Shown: piece by piece, positions 51,112-60,935 of the stretch
Layout: each line of letters starts with the position of its first letter
Numbering within the stretch: position 1 is the stretch's first letter
Assembly: GCA_023439125.1 (NCBI GenBank)
Contig: JAEXOU010000007.1
Span: 62,001-126,000 of the forward strand
Length of the DNA: 64,000 nt
DNA from: Bacillota bacterium
Lineage (GTDB): Bacteria > Bacillota > Clostridia > Lachnospirales > Lachnospiraceae
Direction of reading: 5' to 3'
Notes under the pieces: model-generated
What the model was told of the DNA's origin: nothing
What the model saw: only the letters and a program-made list of their open reading frames with translations
Database searches by the model: none
Made by a program: the position numbers and the translations under genes

Positions 51112-52764
51112 ATGCAGACTAATAATCGCAACATCAATCTAAATCAAAATATCTCTACTAGCGCATCTTTGCGTCTGGCTTATCCTTCATCAATGAAACA
51201 GCATACTTCTATCAGCGAGTTTATAAAAGGAGAAATTCTAAAAGGTGAAGTGATCAACCTTCGAGGGACCGACATCCAAATTCTATTAAGTGATGGTCAA
51301 ACACTAAGGGCCTCTTTGGAAAGTTCATTTCCTCTTTTTATTGGAGACTCTGCTTCATTTTTAGTGGAACAATCAACACCAGACTCCTTAATTCTAAAAC
51401 TTCTACCTAAGGAAAATAACTCCACAACCGATGCAACAGTCGATAAAGCTTTAGAAGGAGCACAACTTCCAAAGAGCGAGAAGAATATTTCCGTTGTTCA
51501 AGAATTACTCAAAAATGGGATGTCTATAGATAAGAACAGTATAATCAATCTCCTTCGTCAATCAGCGACTTTTCGTAATGCCTCCATTGAGACACTGGCA
51601 ATTATGAATAAATATCATATACCGATGACACAAGAGAATACAACTCAATTAGAGGCATATCGTAACTTCGAGTTTCGTCTCTTAGAGCAAGCAAAGCAAT
51701 TAACTGAAACAATCGTAACTACATTACGTGACTTACCAGAAGGTTCACCTTTGACCGAGAAACTATATACTCTTTTAGCTCAGTCATCTGCTATAACTGC
51801 AGACCAGTCATCAGATACCTTTGCAACTTTGATCAATCACTCACTTAATACTCCTGATCTTCGTAGTGTTACTCCTAACGACCTTCATACTGATACTGCT
51901 ACTTTTAATGTTGATTTCACTTCTGAACAACTAACTTCTGACGGTTCCCTTACTAAGAATTTGGAAGCTACAAATTCAAATGTAGATAATGTTCAGACGA
52001 ACTTAACAAATTCTAGTACAAATGAAAACTTACGCACAAACGATTCGGTAGTTACACAGATAAATGGAGATATTGACGAAATCAAAAATAAAGGAATGCA
52101 AAATTCTTTAGAAAAAAATAAGGTAGATATCACAAACTCAAGCTCCCTTTTGGAAACTCTAATCAAAGATGAATTCACTCTACCTTATCATAAGTTGACA
52201 GAGCCGAAAAGTATTACAAAATTCTATGAAAAACTAGAGACTGATTTAGAAATCATCAGTAATTTTTTTAAAGAGAATATCGATCAATTAACGAAGCAAC
52301 AAAAAGATACGATACAAACGCAAACAAATAACGTAAAAGATAATATTGACTTTATGAAAACACTAAATCAATTATTCGGTTACGTACAGCTTCCCTTGAA
52401 ATTACCAAATCAGTATACTCATAGCGAGCTATTCGTATATACTAATAAAAAAAATTTACAAGAGGGAAATCAACAGGTGAGTGTCCTGCTTCATCTTGAC
52501 ATGGCTCATCTTGGATCAATTGACTTTCACTTAACGCTCAAAAATCAGCATGTAACGGCAAAAATCAGCATCGAAAGCCCTGAAAGTATGACACTCATAG
52601 AACAGCATTTACCAGAACTATCAAATGCCTTAGAAGCAAAAGGCTATAGCATGACATATGAGATGGAGAGGCTAGAAAAAGAAACTAAAGTAATACGTGA
52701 TGCATTGGAATCAAACTCAAGTGATTTGCTAATGAAACGTTACTCCTTTGACATACGAGCATGA
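51112..52764 (+). CDS. FliK-like hook-length control domain protein
   Basis: 550 residues. Residues 35-95 form a small beta domain (GEILKGEVINLRGTDIQILL); a Ser/Thr/Asn-rich low-complexity middle (about 225-350) follows; the last ~130 match the FliK C-terminal domain (VSVLLHLDMAHLGSIDFHLT, then VTAKISIES, LPELSNALEAKGYSM). FliK measures flagellar hook length and switches export. No other flagellar gene is near, so it is an orphan or serves another surface system. AAGGAGGAG precedes the ATG at 51112. Confidence 0.75.
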   Translation: MQTNNRNINLNQNISTSASLRLAYPSSMKQHTSISEFIKGEILKGEVINLRGTDIQILLSDGQTLRASLESSFPLFIGDSASFLVEQSTPDSLILKLLPKENNSTTDATVDKALEGAQLPKSEKNISVVQELLKNGMSIDKNSIINLLRQSATFRNASIETLAIMNKYHIPMTQENTTQLEAYRNFEFRLLEQAKQLTETIVTTLRDLPEGSPLTEKLYTLLAQSSAITADQSSDTFATLINHSLNTPDLRSVTPNDLHTDTATFNVDFTSEQLTSDGSLTKNLEATNSNVDNVQTNLTNSSTNENLRTNDSVVTQINGDIDEIKNKGMQNSLEKNKVDITNSSSLLETLIKDEFTLPYHKLTEPKSITKFYEKLETDLEIISNFFKENIDQLTKQQKDTIQTQTNNVKDNIDFMKTLNQLFGYVQLPLKLPNQYTHSELFVYTNKKNLQEGNQQVSVLLHLDMAHLGSIDFHLTLKNQHVTAKISIESPESMTLIEQHLPELSNALEAKGYSMTYEMERLEKETKVIRDALESNSSDLLMKRYSFDIRA

Positions 52765-52863
52765 TGTTAGGCAGTACAATACTCATTTCCAAACTTGCAT
52801 TATTCTTACATTTAATTTATAATAAAAATAATTAATACGATACAACAATACGAGGATAATAAG

Positions 52864-53571
52864 ATGAATTATTATAGAAATAAAAGACATAAGTCAAGAT
52901 TTTTTTATCCAGCTGACATTGGAATTGGTATTTTGTATACTATATTTTTGATTTCTTTAGGTTTAATTCTTGCAATTAATCTACGCTTTTTATATTATGC
53001 AAGTATCAAATGGTTTGATTTAGAACAATCAACAGGACTATCCTATCAAATGATAAAAGAAAATTATGATGCATTAATTAATTACTGTTCTCCTTTCTTC
53101 CGTGGTAGCCTTGTTTTTCCAAGTCTAACTGCATCCGCTTCGGGTATTTCCCATTTTGCAGAAGTTAAAGCAATATTTAATGTGTTTTATATCATGTTCG
53201 CAATTACGACTCTATTACTAATCATGTTTTTTATTATGAAACGAAGAAAGAGACAATATCAGTATATGCGTACTGCTAGCATTACCTCTATTGTCCTTCC
53301 TGTTATAACTTTACTTGCTTGCTCGATTAATTTTAATGCATCTTTTAATCTCATGCATAAAATATTATTCCGTAATGATGATTGGCTATTTGATGAAAAA
53401 ACCGATCCAATCATCCTTTTATTACCTGAAAGTTATTTTCTTCAATGCGCTTTCATTATCATAGCTACTGTTCTGATTGGCAGTTTGATTTTGTACCTTG
53501 TCTACCGACACAATAAAAAGATGAATCAATCAGTTCCATTGATAAAACCAAAGGTAAATTACTTTTACTAA
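52864..53571 (+). CDS. Integral membrane protein, DUF1461/TIGR01906 type
   Basis: 235 residues with four membrane segments (about 17-42, 115-135, 142-162, 198-222). The segment between the first two has DLEQSTGLSYQMIKENYDAL and SHFAEVKAIFNVFY, the pattern of the TIGR01906 family. Function unknown. GAGGAT precedes ATG. Its stop overlaps that of the convergent lipoprotein gene by 4 bases. Confidence 0.75.
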   Translation: MNYYRNKRHKSRFFYPADIGIGILYTIFLISLGLILAINLRFLYYASIKWFDLEQSTGLSYQMIKENYDALINYCSPFFRGSLVFPSLTASASGISHFAEVKAIFNVFYIMFAITTLLLIMFFIMKRRKRQYQYMRTASITSIVLPVITLLACSINFNASFNLMHKILFRNDDWLFDEKTDPIILLLPESYFLQCAFIIIATVLIGSLILYLVYRHNKKMNQSVPLIKPKVNYFY

Positions 53572-55241
53572 AACCAATAACGATCCATTGTATATTTAAA
53601 AATCCGATAGGAGAAATTCGTACTAGGAAGAACCATTCTTAGCATGATTTCTCCTTTATCATTATATTCGGTAATACTCCTCTCATCCCATAACGCAATA
53701 ATTGCATGGGTACCATAACTGATCGCACTACAATTGCTATGATTGGATGGAAGTGTTAATGACTTCTGTAAACGGAAGCGATTTTGATTCTCATCAATCA
53801 AATATTTTCCGAAAATGATGTTTGTCTCTTGATTTGTATTACTATTGATCAAGCTAAGATATAACTGTCCTTCTGTTAGCTTCTTACTTGTGGAATATGC
53901 TAAGCTTGTAATGCGCCCTAAATCTGTTTTTCCACTATTCGATAATGCTAGAGACTCAAAGCTAGTATCTTTCCATTGATTATCTTTTGCTATAATCCAA
54001 CGAATCACAGGCTGACTATAAATATTGTTTACCCGGATGATTGAATTTAACTTTTCTGAGAGAACAATCAAATCCTTTCCCTCTACAGAAAATACATAAT
54101 TTAAACCCAACCAATCCGATGTTTCCTGCGTTTCTTCTGTAGTTGGTAAAGATTTGTAATAACTGCGGAATAAATTCTTAAAATCAACAATGATATACCA
54201 CTCACCATTATCTAAATTTAACGAAACTACTTTATCGCGGCTTTTTGTTCCAGCATCTTCTACGATGAGCAATACTTTCTTTTGGGTATCATCATAATCA
54301 TAGTCGATAATATTATCACCACCATCATACGAATACGTTTGTACTATAAAACCAAGATTATCGAGCAATGCGAATAAATTATCACTATATTCATAGAAGA
54401 TTTGATTGCCTGCTTGTAAAATTCTTGCATCAGACTGTCTCACACCAGTTGGTATCTCACTTCTTAAAATTCCATTATTATCATAAAAGACAAAGTAACT
54501 TGAATCTTTCTCTTTTACTAAATAGGTTAATAAACCTCTTGTATACTCAACGTTATTACTTGTCTCCAGACTAAGTCTTTGATCCACTCCCGATTTTTTT
54601 GCAGGTACTTCAAGGATATAGGCTTTCTTGCTAATTTTATTACCAGCATCATCCCGAACATCAAGTAGAATCTTGTTTTGTTGACCTGAAAGTAAGCCAA
54701 TCATTTGCCCCTCTAAGTCAAATGTATTCGCGGAGTTAATATACATCGTTTCTGAAAAATCAGGAATTGTCTCATCCGATGCTGAGACTGTATAATATAG
54801 ACGGATTCTTTCAGTAGGTGCACCAAAGTAAACATATAAACTTGAACTATTTGTACCAAAAGGATTATGAATGAATAATGGATTATCGGTGGAATAAGCC
54901 CTTGCTTCCTTTAGCTTATTAATCTGAGCCAATGCCCCTTGCTGATAGTTACTTTTATATATTCCCTCATACTGACCGATGATAGAGTCTTTTACTAATT
55001 GAGAAAATGCAACCTGGTCTACATAAGTATAGCTAGACATGTCCGCAATGGCAGCAGTATTCGATTGAAATGTGTTACTTTCGTTCTCTACTATGTTGCC
55101 AAAGCCCCATATATTATTAGAATTGTTTGGCGATTCAACATTACTTCGGTTACATCCAAGCAACAGAATCACACAAATACTAGTAACTAGAATGAGTTTT
55201 GTCTTTTTATCATGTTTTTGATGTAAACCATTCAATAACAT
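53568..55241 (-). CDS. Lipoprotein of unknown function
   Basis: 557 residues. Signal peptide with lipobox VILLLGCNRS (Cys about 30). The rest is beta-rich (for example KLNSIIRVNNIYSQPVIRWI, then TDLGRITSLAYSTSKKLTEG) and could be a propeller-like extracellular domain; no family recognised. GGAGG lies 8 bases before ATG at 55241; 18 extra codons upstream lack a site. Confidence 0.65.
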   Translation of the reverse strand: MLLNGLHQKHDKKTKLILVTSICVILLLGCNRSNVESPNNSNNIWGFGNIVENESNTFQSNTAAIADMSSYTYVDQVAFSQLVKDSIIGQYEGIYKSNYQQGALAQINKLKEARAYSTDNPLFIHNPFGTNSSSLYVYFGAPTERIRLYYTVSASDETIPDFSETMYINSANTFDLEGQMIGLLSGQQNKILLDVRDDAGNKISKKAYILEVPAKKSGVDQRLSLETSNNVEYTRGLLTYLVKEKDSSYFVFYDNNGILRSEIPTGVRQSDARILQAGNQIFYEYSDNLFALLDNLGFIVQTYSYDGGDNIIDYDYDDTQKKVLLIVEDAGTKSRDKVVSLNLDNGEWYIIVDFKNLFRSYYKSLPTTEETQETSDWLGLNYVFSVEGKDLIVLSEKLNSIIRVNNIYSQPVIRWIIAKDNQWKDTSFESLALSNSGKTDLGRITSLAYSTSKKLTEGQLYLSLINSNTNQETNIIFGKYLIDENQNRFRLQKSLTLPSNHSNCSAISYGTHAIIALWDERSITEYNDKGEIMLRMVLPSTNFSYRIFKYTMDRYWF

Positions 55242-55303
55242 ATCTTTCGCCTCCATATATGATTTCACAACCGATAGATACACGCTTTCCAGCACAACAT
55301 AAA

Positions 55304-55346
55304 TAAAAAAAATAATGATAGCAAATTAGTACTTGCTATCATTATT
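55304..55346 (-). terminator. Terminator downstream of the guaB region
   Basis: AATAATGATAGCAA (55311-55324), 7-base loop, CTTGCTATCATTATT (to 55346), with T7-8 on the minus strand. It would end the transcript carrying guaB and the 39-aa gene. Confidence 0.9.
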
Positions 55347-55394
55347 ACCGTTTCAACTATAAACTTACATGGGAGTCAATACCACGTTTGCCAG

Positions 55395-55514
55395 TTAACC
55401 AAAAATAATCACGCATAATAAAATAATGATTGCCAATCCTAATATAAGGATTGCAGCTAACTTAGCATACAATATTCTCTCTTTTCTTTTTTTATACTCT
55501 TCCCTTGTTAGCAT
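55395..55514 (-). CDS. 39-residue single-pass membrane protein
   Basis: AAGGGATGAG precedes ATG (55512-55514). MLTREEYKKRKERILYAKLA is a charged N-terminal helix, followed by a hydrophobic helix (AAILILGLAIIILLCVIIFG) to the end. It lies 15 bases after the guaB stop and before a strong terminator, so it is probably co-transcribed with guaB. No family assigned. Confidence 0.6.
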   Translation of the reverse strand: MLTREEYKKRKERILYAKLAAILILGLAIIILLCVIIFG

Positions 55515-55529
55515 ATGTCTCATCCCTTT

Positions 55530-56984
55530 TTATTCATCTACACTATAGTTTGGAGCTTCCTTCGTAATATGGATATCATGTGGATGGCTTTCTTTTAAAG
55601 AAGCCGCTGAGATTTTAACAAATCTTCCTGTTGTTTTTAAAGTTTCAATATTGATTGCACCACAATAACCCATGCCAGAACGAAGACCGCCCATAAGCTG
55701 AAATACAGTATCTTCTACAGTTCCTTTATATGCAACTCGTCCTTCTACACCTTCTGGTACTAGCTTCTTAGCATCAGACTGGAAGTAACGATCTTTACTA
55801 CCATTTTCCATAGCTGCTATGGAGCCCATTCCACGATATACTTTATACTTTCTGCCTTGGTATAATTCAAAAGTTCCTGGACTCTCATCACAACCTGCAA
55901 AGATACTGCCCATCATACAAACATTTGCACCAGCTGCAATTGCTTTCGTAATATCTCCAGAATATTTGATACCACCATCTGCAATAATTGGAATATCATA
56001 CTGTTTTGCTACGCTGTATGCATCCATAATTGCTGTTACCTGTGGTACACCAATTCCTGCAACAACACGTGTGGTACAGATAGAACCTGGTCCAATACCA
56101 ACCTTTACACAGTCAACACCAGCTTCAATTAAGGCTTTTGTAGCTTCACCCGTTGCAACATTACCAGCAATAATCTGTAACTCAGGATATGTTTCACGAA
56201 CCATCTTAACTGTTTTGATTACATTTGCGGAATGTCCATGTGCTGTATCAATTACAATTGCATCTACTTTTGCCTTCACTAATGCATCTACACGTTCAAG
56301 AATATTATTTGTGATGCCTACACCTGCAGCACACAATAATCTTCCTTGGGAATCTTTTGCCGCTAATGGATATTTGATTGTTTTCTCAATATCTTTGATC
56401 GTAATCAAGCCTTTTAAATTACCTTCATCATCAATAATAGGAAGTTTTTCTTTTCTAGCTTTTCCTAAAATCTCTTTTGCTTCTTCTAAGGTAACGCCTT
56501 CTTTTGCTGTAATGAGGCCTTGGCTAGTCATACTCTCTTTGATTTTTTTAGTAAAATCAGTTTCAAATTTCAAGTCACGGTTTGTAATAATTCCGACTAA
56601 TTTCTTTCCTTCTGTAACAGGTACGCCTGAAATACGATACTTAGCCATTAATTCATCGGCATCATGTAATGTATGCTCAGGTGATAAAGAAAATGGGTCT
56701 GTGATTACTCCGTTCTCGGAACGTTTTACTTTATCAACTTCCTCCGCTTGCGCTTCGATAGACATATTCTTATGAATTACACCGATACCACCCTGTCTAG
56801 CCATCGCAATTGCCATGCGATGTTCTGTAACAGTATCCATACCAGCGCTCATCAATGGAATATTTAATTTGATTTTCTTTGTCAGATTCGTTGATAATTC
56901 AACTTGATTAGGGATTACTTCTGAATAAGCTGGTACAAGTAACACATCATCAAAAGTAATACCTTCACCGATAATTACTCCCAT
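55530..56984 (-). CDS. guaB: IMP dehydrogenase
   Basis: 484 residues. (beta/alpha)8 barrel with the catalytic loop GIGPGSICTTRVVAGIGVPQ (Cys about 302), two CBS domains between (MAKYRISGVPVTEGKKLVGI and ITAKEGVTLEEAKEI), and the NAD site DTAHGHSANVI. It oxidises IMP to XMP, the committed step to GMP. Start at 56984: GTGAGGAT upstream; a longer frame to 57047 crosses the promoter. Confidence 0.96.
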   Translation of the reverse strand: MGVIIGEGITFDDVLLVPAYSEVIPNQVELSTNLTKKIKLNIPLMSAGMDTVTEHRMAIAMARQGGIGVIHKNMSIEAQAEEVDKVKRSENGVITDPFSLSPEHTLHDADELMAKYRISGVPVTEGKKLVGIITNRDLKFETDFTKKIKESMTSQGLITAKEGVTLEEAKEILGKARKEKLPIIDDEGNLKGLITIKDIEKTIKYPLAAKDSQGRLLCAAGVGITNNILERVDALVKAKVDAIVIDTAHGHSANVIKTVKMVRETYPELQIIAGNVATGEATKALIEAGVDCVKVGIGPGSICTTRVVAGIGVPQVTAIMDAYSVAKQYDIPIIADGGIKYSGDITKAIAAGANVCMMGSIFAGCDESPGTFELYQGRKYKVYRGMGSIAAMENGSKDRYFQSDAKKLVPEGVEGRVAYKGTVEDTVFQLMGGLRSGMGYCGAINIETLKTTGRFVKISAASLKESHPHDIHITKEAPNYSVDE

Positions 56985-57018
56985 TTCAAATATCCTCACT
57001 TTCATCATAATTTTCACA

Positions 57019-57047
57019 AGTATACTTTTTTTTATATGTAAAGTCAA
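57019..57047 (-). promoter_or_regulatory. guaB promoter
   Basis: Minus strand: TTGACT (57042-57047), 17-base spacer of mostly A/T, TATACT (57019-57024), 34 bases before ATG. Confidence 0.75.
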
Positions 57048-57057
57048 GCCTTTTCAG

Positions 57058-57107
57058 AAAAAAAGATAGTTCTGTCAATTTTCATAAACAACTTGACAAA
57101 ACTATCT
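57058..57107 (-). terminator. Terminator after the DUF6106-like gene
   Basis: AGATAGTTCTGTCAA (57064-57078) pairs with TTGACAAAACTATCT (57093-57107, one mismatch); T7 follows on the minus strand. The TTGACA in the arm is part of the hairpin, not a promoter. Confidence 0.85.
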
Positions 57108-57160
57108 AAAATTTGTATAACTATACCAAAATATCTAAAAAATAGACTGCATATTTCATA

Positions 57161-57664
57161 CTATATCTCTGATATTTTTCTTGGTGTCTTTTGCTTAATA
57201 CATGCAATCATTTTCTCATTTGGCTCAAATAATATCTTTAAATTTTCTTTCTGATCACGACTAATAATCGCAAATACATGAGTATCTGGTTTTTTTGATG
57301 AAAAATCTTTGACAGCTAATTTCATATGATTGTAGCTATCTAAAGCATGAGAATTTACTGGTGCAATCATTTCGATTTTCTCTGAATCAATACGTAACAT
57401 ATTCTTGCGTTTTGAATTACCTGTAATACGATCAAAGTCAAATTGACCATCACAATAAATATATTCATATTCTACATTAAATCTTGGAAACAGAAAAATA
57501 CATAAAGCAACACCAATCATTCCAACTATAGTTGCAATAGAACCTATTAAAGGTACACCAACTAACAGTATTACTACAATCGCAAAAATAATAAAAAACT
57601 TTGCAATGTAACTCCCAATTGTTTTATCGCGTTTCACTCCAGCTTCTGCGTATGACTCGTTCAT
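57161..57664 (-). CDS. Membrane protein of unknown function (DUF6106-like)
   Basis: 167 residues. Two membrane segments (about 18-40 and 42-62), then a soluble domain beginning FNVEYEYIYCDGQFDFDRIT, then GNSKRKNMLRID, reminiscent of DUF6106; the family call is tentative. GGAGGAT precedes ATG. Monocistronic, own terminator. Confidence 0.65.
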   Translation of the reverse strand: MNESYAEAGVKRDKTIGSYIAKFFIIFAIVVILLVGVPLIGSIATIVGMIGVALCIFLFPRFNVEYEYIYCDGQFDFDRITGNSKRKNMLRIDSEKIEMIAPVNSHALDSYNHMKLAVKDFSSKKPDTHVFAIISRDQKENLKILFEPNEKMIACIKQKTPRKISEI

Positions 57665-57885
57665 TTCTGAAATATCCTCCTACTTGCTCTTTTATTCTTA
57701 ACCCCATAAAAAAGCCATATGTTTCCTCTCATTATACTAAAATGCATACTAATTGTCAAAGTAGATAGCCCATAGATAATAAATTTTACATTTTTTTAAT
57801 TTTTTTTAGATTTTATTTCTCAATATCTACATAACAAGAATAGGTAATATAATAATATAATAATAAATTCACAGAAGGTTCGTTT

Positions 57886-58803
57886 ATGAATTTTCCAAAA
57901 AAACTTCAATTAGGTGATACGATCGGTTTGATATCGCCTTGCTCTCCAGCTCCATCAGAACGCGTTAATCAATGTAAGGAATACGTAGAAGCTATGGGAT
58001 ACTCCGTTGTAATAGGTGAAAGCGCAAAACATTCTTGTCATGGTTATCTAGCAGGTGATGATTGCCTAAGAGCAAATGATATAAATTCAATGTTTGCCAA
58101 TAAAAAAATAAAAGCAATCTTCTGCCTTCGTGGTGGTTATGGCGGTAATCGACTTATGAATCTATTGGATTATAATTTAATAAGAAAAAATCCTAAAATT
58201 TTTGTCGGTTATAGTGATGTTACTTCCTTTCATCTTGCATTTCACACACTATGTAATATGGTTACCTTCCATGGTCCTATGGTATCCTCGAATATGCTAG
58301 ATGATTTTGATAATTATACTAGAACCTGTTTTTTTAATACGATAAATATGACTTCTCAGATGAAATTTTGTAATCCAGATTATGAGGAAATAAAAGTTCT
58401 ATCACCTGGTTGTGCCTGTGGAATCATTATTGGAGGATGCTTGTCCTTGATTAGTCCAGCCATCGGAACATACTATCAACCAGACTTTCGCAATAAAATC
58501 TTATTTCTTGAGGATGTCGATGAATCACTTCCAAGATGCGATAAGATGATTGAACAACTCTTTCATAGTGGAATTATGAACCAAATCTCTGGACTTATAT
58601 TAGGTGAATTTCTTGATTGTGTTAATCCTTACGACAATACCTATTCGATGACTGATTATTTTAAAGAGCGCTTTAAAAATTTCCCAAAGCCAGTTATGTA
58701 CAATATTAGATCTGGCCACTGCAAACCAATGGCTACCCTACCTTTTGGAACCATTTGTCGAATGAATACTTACCAAAAAAGCATTTCTTTTGAAAGAGAA
58801 TGA
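57886..58803 (+). CDS. LD-carboxypeptidase, peptidase family S66 (MccF/LdcA-like)
   Basis: 305 residues. Serine peptidase with the S66 marks: LQLGDTIGLISPCSPAP, AIFCLRGGYGGNRL, FVGYSDVTSFHLA (nucleophile Ser in GYSD, about residue 108), FLEDVDES (Glu) and IRSGHCKP (His). It trims the terminal D-Ala of murein tetrapeptides, or hydrolyses microcin C-like nucleotide peptides in the MccF branch. No signal peptide, cytoplasmic. AGAAGG precedes ATG. Confidence 0.88.
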   Translation: MNFPKKLQLGDTIGLISPCSPAPSERVNQCKEYVEAMGYSVVIGESAKHSCHGYLAGDDCLRANDINSMFANKKIKAIFCLRGGYGGNRLMNLLDYNLIRKNPKIFVGYSDVTSFHLAFHTLCNMVTFHGPMVSSNMLDDFDNYTRTCFFNTINMTSQMKFCNPDYEEIKVLSPGCACGIIIGGCLSLISPAIGTYYQPDFRNKILFLEDVDESLPRCDKMIEQLFHSGIMNQISGLILGEFLDCVNPYDNTYSMTDYFKERFKNFPKPVMYNIRSGHCKPMATLPFGTICRMNTYQKSISFERE

Positions 58804-58930
58804 ATGCACCCAACCCATGTTACGATGCTTTTGATTTCTTCGTTTCTCTATACCTCTAAATGAACTCAATCTTCCCACATTTAAGAAACTTTATAATGCT
58901 TTTGATTTCAGTAACTTAAATTAACGCAGT

Positions 58931-59025
58931 CAGGGTATCCTATATTTTCGGAGTGCCTTACAAGTCCACCCGCCTTTTGGGTGGCTTGTGAGCGCAGCGC
59001 GCCGAAGAAAATATAGGATACCCTG
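58931..59025. repeat. Core-loop palindrome, copy C
   Basis: Arms CAGGGTATCCTATATTTTC (58931-58949) and the exact complement at 59007-59025 flank the core GGAGTGCCTTACAAGTCCAC, then CCGCCTTTTGGGTGGCTTGT and GAGCGCAGCGCGCCGAA. Degenerate outer sequence (TGCTTTTGATTTC) precedes it at 58898 and 58824. Confidence 0.85.
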
Positions 59026-59085
59026 TTCCATTTCACTATATCTCCACTACATGAACTCAACCTTCGCATTTTTAGAAAGCTTAAT

Positions 59086-59252
59086 GATGCTTTTGATTTC
59101 AGTAACCTGGATTAACGAAGTCAGGGTATCCTATATTTTCGGAGTGCCTTACAAGTCCACCCGCATTTTGGGTGGCTTGTGAGCGCAGCGCGCCGAAGAA
59201 AATATAGGATACCCTGACTTCTTTTCTCTATACCTGAACAATCAAAAGCATC
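59086..59252. repeat. Core-loop palindrome, copy D
   Basis: Outer arms GATGCTTTTGATT (59086)/AATCAAAAGCATC (59240), inner arms of 24 bases (59117-59140/59198-59221), all exact, around the same core. It ends 32 bases from the groEL stop, so with copy C it fills the space between the convergent S66 peptidase gene and groEL. It probably also terminates both. Confidence 0.85.
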
Positions 59253-59284
59253 TCAAAGCGATTAACCTGCGGAGTTGCAGTTCA

Positions 59285-60907
59285 CTACATCATACCCATT
59301 CCTGGGCCACCTGCTGGCATTGCAGGAGCAGCTTCTTTGATTGTTGCTACTGCTGTCTCTGTTGTTAAGAATGTAGAAGCTACACTAGTTGCGTTTTGTA
59401 ATGCACTTCTTGTAACCTTAGCTGGATCAAGAATACCATCCTTCACCATATCTACATACTGTTCTGTTAATGCATTGAAACCAACACCAGGTTGTTCTTC
59501 TCTAACCTTATTAACGATTACAGCACCTTCCAAACCAGCGTTGAATGCGATACAGCTAAGAGGTGCTTCCAATGCCTTAAGAATGATATTAGCACCAGTC
59601 TTTTCGTCTCCCTCTAAGCCAGCTGCTAATTTAGCAACTTCCTTGCTTGCATGGATATAAGCAGATCCACCACCTGCTATGATACCTTCTTCCACTGCTG
59701 CCTTTGTAGCTGCAAGAGCATCTTCCATACGAAGTTTGTTTTCTTTCATTTCAGTTTCTGTTGCAGCACCTACACGAATAACTGCTACGCCACCTGCAAG
59801 TTTTGCAAGTCTTTCCTGAAGTTTTTCTTTATCAAATTCAGAAGTAGTTTCTTCAATCTGAGCACGAATTTGAGCAACTCTTGCTTTGATTTCTTCCTTA
59901 TTGCCTTCACCATCAACGATGATTGTATTTTCCTTCTGAACCTTAACGGATTTTGCACGACCAAGTTGATCAAGCTTAGTATCCTTTAAATCAAGACCAA
60001 GTTCATCAGAAATTACAGTACCACCTGTTAAAATAGCGATATCCTGAAGCATAGCCTTTCTTCTGTCACCATAACCAGGAGCTTTAACACCTACTACTGT
60101 AAATGTTCCTCTTAACTTATTGATAACTAAGGTTGTTAATGCTTCACCTTCAATATCCTCAGCAATGATTAATAATCTTTGGCCACTCTGTACAATCTGC
60201 TCTAAGATTGGGAGTATTTCCTGAATATTACTAATCTTCTTATCAGTAATTAAGATGTATGGATTATCAAGAATTGCTTCCATCTTATCCATATCTGTAG
60301 CCATGTAAGAAGAAACATAACCACGGTCAAATTGCATACCTTCTACTAAGTCAAGTTCTGTCATCATTGTCTTAGACTCTTCAATAGTAATAACACCATC
60401 TTTGCTTACTTTATCCATTGCATCTGCAACTAACTCACCAACTGTTTCATCACCAGCGGAAATAGCTGCAACTTTAGCGATTTGCTCTTTACCAGTAATT
60501 GCAGAACTCATCTTAGCGATTGCTTCTACTACACATTCAGTTGCTTTTCTCATACCTTTTCTCAAGATAATTGGATTTGCACCTGCTGCTAAGTTCTTCA
60601 TACCTTCATTGATCATAGCCTGAGCTAACACAGTAGCTGTTGTAGTACCATCGCCTGCTACATCGTTTGTCTTAGTAGCAACTTCTTTAACTAGCTGAGC
60701 ACCCATGTTTTCAAATGCATCTTCTAACTCAATTTCCTTTGCAATTGTAACACCATCGTTTGTAATTAATGGTGCTCCATAAGACTTATCAAGAACAACA
60801 TTTCTTCCCTTAGGTCCAAGGGTTACCTTAACAGTATTCGCTAACTTATTTACACCTGCTTCCAGTGCTACACGAGCATCTATGCCGTATTTAATTTCTT
60901 TAGCCAT
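59285..60907 (-). CDS. groEL: Chaperonin GroEL
   Basis: 540 residues. Full-length Hsp60: KFGIDAR-like start KEIKYGIDARVALEAGVNKL, ATP site GDGTTTATVLA, GAGGGSA-like GIIAGGGSAYIH, and the Gly/Met-rich tail GGPGMGMM. Folds proteins as a 14-mer with GroES. AGGAGG precedes ATG, 28 bases behind groES. Confidence 0.98.
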   Translation of the reverse strand: MAKEIKYGIDARVALEAGVNKLANTVKVTLGPKGRNVVLDKSYGAPLITNDGVTIAKEIELEDAFENMGAQLVKEVATKTNDVAGDGTTTATVLAQAMINEGMKNLAAGANPIILRKGMRKATECVVEAIAKMSSAITGKEQIAKVAAISAGDETVGELVADAMDKVSKDGVITIEESKTMMTELDLVEGMQFDRGYVSSYMATDMDKMEAILDNPYILITDKKISNIQEILPILEQIVQSGQRLLIIAEDIEGEALTTLVINKLRGTFTVVGVKAPGYGDRRKAMLQDIAILTGGTVISDELGLDLKDTKLDQLGRAKSVKVQKENTIIVDGEGNKEEIKARVAQIRAQIEETTSEFDKEKLQERLAKLAGGVAVIRVGAATETEMKENKLRMEDALAATKAAVEEGIIAGGGSAYIHASKEVAKLAAGLEGDEKTGANIILKALEAPLSCIAFNAGLEGAVIVNKVREEQPGVGFNALTEQYVDMVKDGILDPAKVTRSALQNATSVASTFLTTETAVATIKEAAPAMPAGGPGMGMM

Positions 60908-60935
60908 AATATATGTCCTCCTAATTGTTTATCTC

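Noticed and set aside
55819..56775. 318-codon open frame on the plus strand
   Set aside because: It lies wholly antisense to guaB, has no ribosome site or family features, and guaB is certain.
57064..57107. TTGACA at 57093 as a plus-strand -35 box
   Set aside because: It is an arm of a terminator hairpin and no -10 follows at a proper distance; the downstream plus-strand gene is 780 bases away.
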